NCBI RefSeq assembly: GCF_026626635.1
Contig: NZ_JAPNKA010000001.1
Location: 4,526,001-4,590,000, forward strand
Direction: 5' to 3'
DNA from: Archangium lansingense
GTDB taxonomy: Bacteria > Myxococcota > Myxococcia > Myxococcales > Myxococcaceae
Length of the DNA: 64,000 nucleotides
The notes under the pieces are model-generated. The model was not told where the DNA came from, did no database searches, and worked only from the letters and a program-made list of their open reading frames with translations. Positions 58,545 to 64,000 of the stretch are shown in pieces. Every line of letters starts with the position of its first letter. Positions within the stretch are counted from its first letter, which is position 1. The translations under genes and the position numbers were made by a program.

Positions 58545-59174
58545 ATGGACTCGAGCGCACGTCAGGTCTTGGAGCAGCGAATCCGTGAGTGCTGCCAGCG
58601 CGGAGACATCGAGCAGGCCGTCAAGATGGCTCTGGAAGGCTATGGGCCAGAGTTCCTGCGGCTGCTCGGCTCCATCCTGCACGACCGGGAGCTGGCAAGG
58701 GATGCTTACGGTGCCTTCAGTGAGCGCCTGCTGCTCGACCTCCCAGACTTCCGCTGGGAGTGCTCCTTCAGGACCTGGGCCTACCAGGTGGCGAGGCATA
58801 TTGGCTATCGCATGGCCGCCTCGTCGGCGGCCCGAGAGGAGCCGGTGAGCCATGGCGCCCTCCAAGGGGAGGTGCAGCCCGAGCGGAGTCAGACGAGCCC
58901 CTGGCTGCAGACCACGGTCAAGGCTCGTTTCCGAGCCCTCCGTGAGCAGCTCACCCCGCATGAGCAGACCATTCTGATGCTTCGGTTGGATCGCCGGATG
59001 TCCTGGCACGACGTGGCGCGGAACCTGGCCTCTCCGGACGAGGCGCTGTCACCTGGGGAGCTCAACCGCAGGGCCGCCGTCCTACGCCAGCAGTTCCAGC
59101 GCATCAAGGAGCACCTCCGCGAGCTGGCTCGGGAGGCGGAGCTGTTCTCCTCCCAGACACCCGCCCCCTTCTAG
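58545..59174 (+). CDS. ECF-like sigma-70 family factor
   Basis: A 209-residue protein. Region 2 is present: ALEGYGPEFLRLLGSILHDRELARDAYGAFSERLLLDLPDFRWE and RTWAYQVARHIGYR (the -10 recognition helix type). A short linker (PERSQTSPWLQTTVKARF) leads to a region-4-like helix-turn-helix, REQLTPHEQTILMLRLDRRMSWHDVARNLA, but with a proline-rich insert (SPDEALSPGELNRR) and a longer C-terminal helix than usual. No anti-sigma gene lies next to it; the divergent receiver and the convergent cNMP-patatin may belong to the same circuit. Confidence 0.78.
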   Translation: MDSSARQVLEQRIRECCQRGDIEQAVKMALEGYGPEFLRLLGSILHDRELARDAYGAFSERLLLDLPDFRWECSFRTWAYQVARHIGYRMAASSAAREEPVSHGALQGEVQPERSQTSPWLQTTVKARFRALREQLTPHEQTILMLRLDRRMSWHDVARNLASPDEALSPGELNRRAAVLRQQFQRIKEHLRELAREAELFSSQTPAPF

Positions 59175-59224
59175 ACTCCATACATACCAGCGAGCAGGAG
59201 CTGTCTGGTTTCATCTCGTTCTTC

Positions 59225-61135
59225 TCAAGAAACCGCGGGCCGGGCCTCAGCCCTGCGGACCTGACTGTGGCTGCTGCGAAGTGCCTCCCAGTGCGCCGCG
59301 AACTCCTCGACCTTCGCGAGGAGTGCTTCATCCCTCTGGGCCTGCTGGATGAACTCATCCGGTCTGAGGAACTCGGTGGCCCGGAGCGGGGAGGATTCGT
59401 GCGGCGAGATTTGATAGGCACAGGTGCTCATCCTGGCCCCGAGCCCTCCGTTCGCATGGAGCATCTGGCTCCCGCTGGAGAGCAGATCCTGCCATCGGCC
59501 CATGGGATTGATTCCTTTGATGAAGCGCCCGATGGGGCCGGGAATGAGCTGACGGTAGCGGCGGATCTGGGCCGGGTAGCAATTGCAGGAGAAGGTCAGG
59601 TCCGCTCCGAAGTAGGGGAGCCACAGGGCAGGGAGATTGTCCGCGGTGCCTCCGTCCACGAAGTGTCGCGGCGGCAGGAGGGTGGGTCCCCACAGGCCGG
59701 GTGCGGAGCTGCTGGCGCGGACCGCCAAGGACACCGGCCCCCGTGTGAAGGCCATGGCCTTGCCGGAGGTGATGTCCGTGGCCACCGGGTGCAGGCGTAC
59801 CGGCAGTTGATCCAACTGGACCGAGCCCAGGTCCTTCTCGAGGAGGTGCTCGATGGGCAGGGTGGTGAGGATGTTGAGGAGCACGATCAGGCTGACCTGC
59901 CCTTCCGTGCACCGCTCCCGGAAGAGCTGCAGTCCGGCTGCTCCGCGCACGCTGTAGTACGCCCCCATCACCGAGCCGATGCTGCTGCCGGTGATGACGT
60001 CGATGGGTACCTTCCTGCGCGTCAGCTCCTCGAGGAGGACGTAGTGGTAGAAACCCCAGGCTCCTCCTCCACTCAGGCCGAGGCCCACCCGGCGGTGGGT
60101 GACCGCCCGGGCCCACCGGGAGAGCTCTTCCCGTGCCTGACCCTCGAGCTCGTCCGGCTCGGTGTCGCTCCCCTGGAGGACCTCGTGCGGAAGATGTAGC
60201 CAGCAGCCGCGCTGATGCAGCAGCAGCTCCTCCGGGCTGTACGCGCCCTCCAGTCCCGCCCGTAAGGGTTTCTGGGACATGGGCATGAGCACGGTGACGA
60301 GAGTGTCCTGCCCATTGTCCTGCTCGGGCTGTGACGGCAGCTCGCGAGTGAGTTGGATGGTGAGCGAGTGGGCCGATGGGTGGCGCGCGAGGAGCCGGGC
60401 GGAGTCCTCGTCGGCGAAGATGTAGTCGAAGTGGCTGGGATCGAAGGGCAGTCGCTCATCCACCATCCAGACCTGGAGCAGACCTGGGCGCGAGTTCCCC
60501 CGGGGTACGACACCCCGGTGGTCGCCCTTTCTCACCAGCAGAACCCTGTCCCCGAAATCGGCGGCGATGGTTCTTGCCAGGAGCTCTGTCAGCGCCGGCA
60601 GGTTCAACCCCCTTGGGCCGGTCAGATGGAGCACGTCGAACTGCTCGGGATGCTCGGCGAGGGCGACCTGGAGACGCTCGCCCAGGACGGCGCATCGGGG
60701 GATGGCTTGCGCGACCAGGTGATGGACGTCCTCACACCGGACGAAGAGCACCTGCGCCCCATCTGGCGAGCCGCCATACAGGGACAGGGGCGCGGTGGCC
60801 TCTTCCAGGCTCTCCTCCACGCCGAAGACGGAGCTTCTTCCCAGGGTGGCAATCACGGTTCCGGAGCGAGACCGCAGCTCCAGCAGCCCATCCAGCACCA
60901 CCCAGAAACCGGAGAGCTTCTCTCCTTCCTCACAGAGCCGTTCTCCTGGCTGGCATGGCCGGGTCTGGCTCGAGCGCAGCAGTTGCAACAACAACGAGGG
61001 GCCAAGACCTGATAGATCCGAGTGATTCAGCGCGGCCAGTGACTTCGAATGGGCCAGCAGCAACTCGCTCACATTCGTCGTGTGGAGCCTCTCTCGGGAC
61101 GGACGGCGTGCTCGGGTGAATCGCGTCAGGTTCAT
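59225..61135 (-). CDS. Cyclic-nucleotide-binding patatin-like phospholipase (NTE-like)
   Basis: A 636-residue protein from ATG 61135 with AGAGGAGACC just upstream. Residues ~45-150 are a cNMP-binding domain (LRSSQTRPCQPGERLCEEGEKL, FWVVLDGLLELRSRSGTVIA, LGRSSVFGVEE). The middle (160-330) resembles the segment found between cNMP and patatin in neuropathy-target-esterase-type proteins (LPALTELLARTIAADFGDRVL). Patatin: oxyanion LGLSGGGAWGFYHYVLLEEL, nucleophile GSSIGSVMG, catalytic DGGTADNLP. It would release fatty acids from phospholipids in response to a cyclic nucleotide. Terminal region Arg/His-rich. Convergent with the sigma gene. Confidence 0.9.
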   Translation of the reverse strand: MNLTRFTRARRPSRERLHTTNVSELLLAHSKSLAALNHSDLSGLGPSLLLQLLRSSQTRPCQPGERLCEEGEKLSGFWVVLDGLLELRSRSGTVIATLGRSSVFGVEESLEEATAPLSLYGGSPDGAQVLFVRCEDVHHLVAQAIPRCAVLGERLQVALAEHPEQFDVLHLTGPRGLNLPALTELLARTIAADFGDRVLLVRKGDHRGVVPRGNSRPGLLQVWMVDERLPFDPSHFDYIFADEDSARLLARHPSAHSLTIQLTRELPSQPEQDNGQDTLVTVLMPMSQKPLRAGLEGAYSPEELLLHQRGCWLHLPHEVLQGSDTEPDELEGQAREELSRWARAVTHRRVGLGLSGGGAWGFYHYVLLEELTRRKVPIDVITGSSIGSVMGAYYSVRGAAGLQLFRERCTEGQVSLIVLLNILTTLPIEHLLEKDLGSVQLDQLPVRLHPVATDITSGKAMAFTRGPVSLAVRASSSAPGLWGPTLLPPRHFVDGGTADNLPALWLPYFGADLTFSCNCYPAQIRRYRQLIPGPIGRFIKGINPMGRWQDLLSSGSQMLHANGGLGARMSTCAYQISPHESSPLRATEFLRPDEFIQQAQRDEALLAKVEEFAAHWEALRSSHSQVRRAEARPAVS

Positions 61136-61318
61136 CAGGTCTCCTCTCTACATACGGAGGGACACGAGATCGTTTTTTGTGAGTGACGCCGCCTCCTCGT
61201 ATGCAGTCAGAGCACTGGACGCAGGGGATGGCACCCTTCAGCCCGGAGGACTCGGCAGGAATCGAGTCCGTTCTCCGTCAATTCACTGAGAGGGGGTTGG
61301 GTTGGAGGGAAGACTGAG

Positions 61319-64000
61319 ATGGCTGGACCTGCCGTGCCGTTGAATTCGCCTTCCGCGGGGAATGAGAGAGGGGGCCCTTCGTCCATTCCTCAGCTCCGTG
61401 AGGTGTGCAACCGGTACCGGCTGCTCATGGAGCTGGGACACGGTGGATTTGGGTCCGTCTATCTGGCGAGGGATCGGCTCGACGGTTTGGTAGCCCTCAA
61501 GCAGCTCCATCCAGGTCCGTACAGACGAGCCCTTCAACTGGCGCGCGAGTTCGAGCTCCTCGCCTCGTTGAGGCATCCAAACATCATCAGCGTGCTGGAC
61601 TATGGCTTCGACGGGCAGCGGCGGCCCTATCTGGTTTTGGAGTTCCTCGAGGGCGCCCAGACCATCACCGAAGCAGCCTGGGAGCAGCCGAGGACGGTAC
61701 AGGCGGAGCTGCTGAACCAGATGCTCCAGGCGCTCCTCTACCTGCACCGGCGCGGCATCATCCACCGCGACCTCAAGCCCGGGAATGTCCTGGTGGTCGA
61801 TGGGCTGGTCAAGCTGCTCGACTTCGGGTTGGCGATTGGCCCGGAGCAGCGGGCTCGCTCGTTGCGCTCGGGAACACGTGGCTACCTCGCTCCAGAGCTC
61901 CTCCGAGGGGAGCCTCCCTCCGTGCTATCGGATCTCTATGCCGTCGGGGTGATTGCCCATGAGCTCTTCTTGGGAAGGCATCCGGACGAGCAGCGAGGGC
62001 TCTCCCGCGGAGTAGACGATGAGAGTCTAGAGGCGGACCTCGCCTGGTTCGTCGCTCACTCCCCCACGCAGGAATTCGAGGAGGCGATCGAGATGACTCT
62101 TCACCAGGATTCGGACGTCGTGAATGCGCTCGAGCCGGAGTTGGCGAGGTTCCTCCGCAAGCTGCTGGCGTTCGCACCGCAGGAGCGATTCCAGAGCGCC
62201 GAGGCGGCGATTGCCGCGCTCTGTGAATCCGTGGGGCAGGCCCTCCCCGTGGAGACGGTCGCCACCCGGGAGAGTTTCCTGCAAGCGGCTCGCTTCATCG
62301 GACGGCAGCACGAGCTGTCGCAGTTGGGGCAGGCGCTCGACGCAGCGGAGGGGGAGCACCGGGGGAGTGCGTGGTTGGTGGCTGGAGAGAGCGGCGTGGG
62401 CAAGTCCCGCTTGTTGGCCGAGTTCCGCATCCTGGCGCTGGTCCGCGGTGTACCCGTCCTGCGCGGGCAGGCCATCAACCGAGGAGGCAATCCCTATCAG
62501 CCCTGGCGGGAGGTGTTGCGGCAACTCGCCCTCCTCTCTGTCCTGGAGGGACGGGAGGCCAGCATCTTCAAGCAGCTCGTGCCGGACATCGGCGCGCTGC
62601 TCCAGCGCGAGATTCCGGATCCCGAGCCCCTCGGTGCGGAAATGGCCCACCTTCGCCTGTTCGCCACGGTGGAGGAGGTCTTCAGCCGGCTGCCCTATCC
62701 CACGGTGGTCATCTTGGAGGACCTGCAGTGGGCGGACAGCGCCACCCTGTCCTTGCTGTCCCAGCTCGCCAGCTCGGTCTCGAAAACGAAGCTGCTCCTG
62801 CTGGCCAGCTACCGGGATGACGAGCGGCCCACGCTGCCCCGGGAGTTGCCCGCCCTCCAGGTGCTGAAGCTGCCGCGGCTCACGTCCGCGGAGATTGCGG
62901 CGCTGAGTAAGTCCATGGTGGGGCCGGGCGGGCAGTCACCTCGGGTGCTCTCCCTGCTCGAGCGGGAGACGGAGGGCAATCCCTTCTTCCTCGTTGAGGT
63001 GATCCGCGCCCTGGCGGAGCAAAGCGGGATGTTGAACCGCATCGGCCGCGAGCCCCTGCCTGACAGGGCCTTCGTTGGCGGGATGCGCTCCATCGTCCAG
63101 CGGCGGCTCGGAAAGGTCCCGCCCGGAGCGCGTGAGCTGCTCCAATTGGCAGCCATCATCGGGCGGGACATTCACGAGGACCTGCTGCGTGCGGCCGACC
63201 CCTCGGTGGAGCTGCCCGCATGGCTGGGTGAGTGTGCCGACGCCGCGGTGCTCGAGGTGACCGGAAACCGCTGGCGCTTCGCGCACGACAAGCTGCGGGA
63301 AGGTCTGGTGGACAGCCTCTCCCCGGAGCTCACGCGCGCGTTGCACCGTAAGGCCGCGGAGGTGATCAGCGCGGTGCACCGAGACTCGGCGGAGTGGGTG
63401 GCCGCACTTGCCCACCATTGGGGGCAGGCGGGTGACGAGGCCCGCGAGGCACACTACTCCGAGCTGGCGGGCGAGCAGGCCATGTCTGTGTATGCCTGCG
63501 CGGTGGCCATCCCGTACTTCCAGCGAGCCCTCGCCTTCGCCGAGTCCAGGGGGGAGGGGGCCCTGCGGCTCGGTCAGCTCGAGGGGAGGTTGGCGGAGAC
63601 CTGGTACCTCGTTGGAGACCTGCAGCAATGCCGCGTCCATGCAGAGCGTGCCTTGCGGCATCTGGGCTGGTCGCTCCCTCGGAGCCAGAGGGGCTGGCGG
63701 CTGGGCTTCCCCCTCCAGGTGGTTGAACGGGTTCTCCAGTCCGCCGCCCCTTGGGCCTTCACGGTGAAGTCGCGCGAGGAGCGTCTGAAGCGCCGCGAGG
63801 CGGGGCACCTGATGGTGCGGATATGCGAGATGTTCTTCTACCGCCAGGAGTCTGACCCTCTCCTCTGGTCGGGCTTTCGGGTGCTCAACATCCTGGAGCC
63901 CAATGGCCCGTCGCCGTGCCTGGCTCGGGGTTACAGCACCATGGCGGTGGTGTTGTGCATCCTGCCGGTGCTGCGTCCGGTGGTCGATTCCTGGTGCACG
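61319..64000 (+). CDS. Ser/Thr protein kinase fused to AAA-ATPase/helical-repeat region (3' end outside window)
   Basis: ATG at 61319; the frame stays open to 64000 (894 codons). Kinase domain about 36-290: ELGHGGFGSVYLARD loop, VALKQLH, HRDLKPGNVL (the canonical HRDLK rather than the HRD-(I/V)-S form of the other two kinases here), LLDFGLAIG, YLAPELL. Then an AAA_16/MalT-type ATPase: Walker A GESGVGKSRLLAEF near 355, Walker B VVILEDLQWADSATL near 464, LASYRDDERP, and a helical region (RFAHDKLREGLVDSLSP, ALAHHWGQAGDEAREAHYSE) that looks like TPR-type repeats. Such fused kinases act as NTP-dependent signal-integration hubs. No membrane helix in the visible part. Confidence 0.9.
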   Translation, partial: MAGPAVPLNSPSAGNERGGPSSIPQLREVCNRYRLLMELGHGGFGSVYLARDRLDGLVALKQLHPGPYRRALQLAREFELLASLRHPNIISVLDYGFDGQRRPYLVLEFLEGAQTITEAAWEQPRTVQAELLNQMLQALLYLHRRGIIHRDLKPGNVLVVDGLVKLLDFGLAIGPEQRARSLRSGTRGYLAPELLRGEPPSVLSDLYAVGVIAHELFLGRHPDEQRGLSRGVDDESLEADLAWFVAHSPTQEFEEAIEMTLHQDSDVVNALEPELARFLRKLLAFAPQERFQSAEAAIAALCESVGQALPVETVATRESFLQAARFIGRQHELSQLGQALDAAEGEHRGSAWLVAGESGVGKSRLLAEFRILALVRGVPVLRGQAINRGGNPYQPWREVLRQLALLSVLEGREASIFKQLVPDIGALLQREIPDPEPLGAEMAHLRLFATVEEVFSRLPYPTVVILEDLQWADSATLSLLSQLASSVSKTKLLLLASYRDDERPTLPRELPALQVLKLPRLTSAEIAALSKSMVGPGGQSPRVLSLLERETEGNPFFLVEVIRALAEQSGMLNRIGREPLPDRAFVGGMRSIVQRRLGKVPPGARELLQLAAIIGRDIHEDLLRAADPSVELPAWLGECADAAVLEVTGNRWRFAHDKLREGLVDSLSPELTRALHRKAAEVISAVHRDSAEWVAALAHHWGQAGDEAREAHYSELAGEQAMSVYACAVAIPYFQRALAFAESRGEGALRLGQLEGRLAETWYLVGDLQQCRVHAERALRHLGWSLPRSQRGWRLGFPLQVVERVLQSAAPWAFTVKSREERLKRREAGHLMVRICEMFFYRQESDPLLWSGFRVLNILEPNGPSPCLARGYSTMAVVLCILPVLRPVVDSWCT

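Overview
The window is about 70% GC, densely coded, and looks like a chromosomal segment from a predatory, fruiting-type myxobacterium, most likely of the Archangium/Cystobacter/Myxococcus group. The evidence is the gene style. There are three Ser/Thr kinases of the eukaryotic type, two with HRD-(I/V)-SPQN catalytic loops and C-terminal membrane anchors. There are Oar-like TonB-dependent receptors, a REC/PilZ fusion protein, lipoproteins with DGG-rich linkers, many complex sensor kinases, and frequent GTG/TTG starts. No rRNA, tRNA, CRISPR array, integrase or transposase was seen.

Layout. 1-3200: a purple-acid-phosphatase-like protein cut by the window edge, then a translationally coupled pair: a lipoprotein-like PD-(D/E)XK nuclease candidate and a DUF3396-type immunity protein, which recalls the SitA/SitI kin-discrimination toxins. 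3357-8516: a five-gene minus-strand operon (porin-like protein, VTC-domain polyphosphate polymerase, thymidylate-kinase-like protein fused to nine ~27-residue repeats, DUF4956 membrane protein, lipoprotein). 8694-14714: an exported membrane protein, membrane-anchored Ser/Thr kinase 1, a rhodanese-MoeB fusion with a free rhodanese, a pteridine-reductase-like SDR and an A-type Fe-S carrier. 14854-23843: a PAS sensor kinase, a GDPD/deoxynucleoside kinase/thioesterase operon, a lipoprotein, Ser/Thr kinase 2 and a SprT-like metalloprotein. 23862-29846: a conserved unknown protein, a GT-C-like membrane protein, a metallothionein-like secreted Cys-cluster protein, a Trm112-type methyltransferase, a zinc-ribbon protein and NadA.

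30213-36333 is a tightly overlapping three-gene signalling operon: degenerate receiver/PilZ/acyltransferase-like protein, SAM methyltransferase, and a kinase-receiver-kinase hybrid with a V4R-like sensor. 36435-39553 holds two convergent POT peptide transporters around a bidirectional terminator. 39655-43015 holds an outer-membrane-type protein, a membrane protein and a patatin. 43025-49680 is a tandem duplication of an Oar-like receptor, with a short relic of the neighbouring decarboxylase-like gene left between the copies. 49775-57970 holds uvrA, an EamA permease, an ASH-repeat/VWA lipoprotein and a phosphoesterase. 58001-64000 is a regulatory patch: single-domain receiver, ECF-like sigma factor, cNMP-patatin lipase and a Ser/Thr kinase-AAA ATPase that runs off the end.

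The strongest candidates for under-described biology are the polyphosphate operon with its repeat-fused nucleotide kinase, the toxin/immunity pair, the PilZ-methyltransferase-double kinase operon and the receptor duplication scar.
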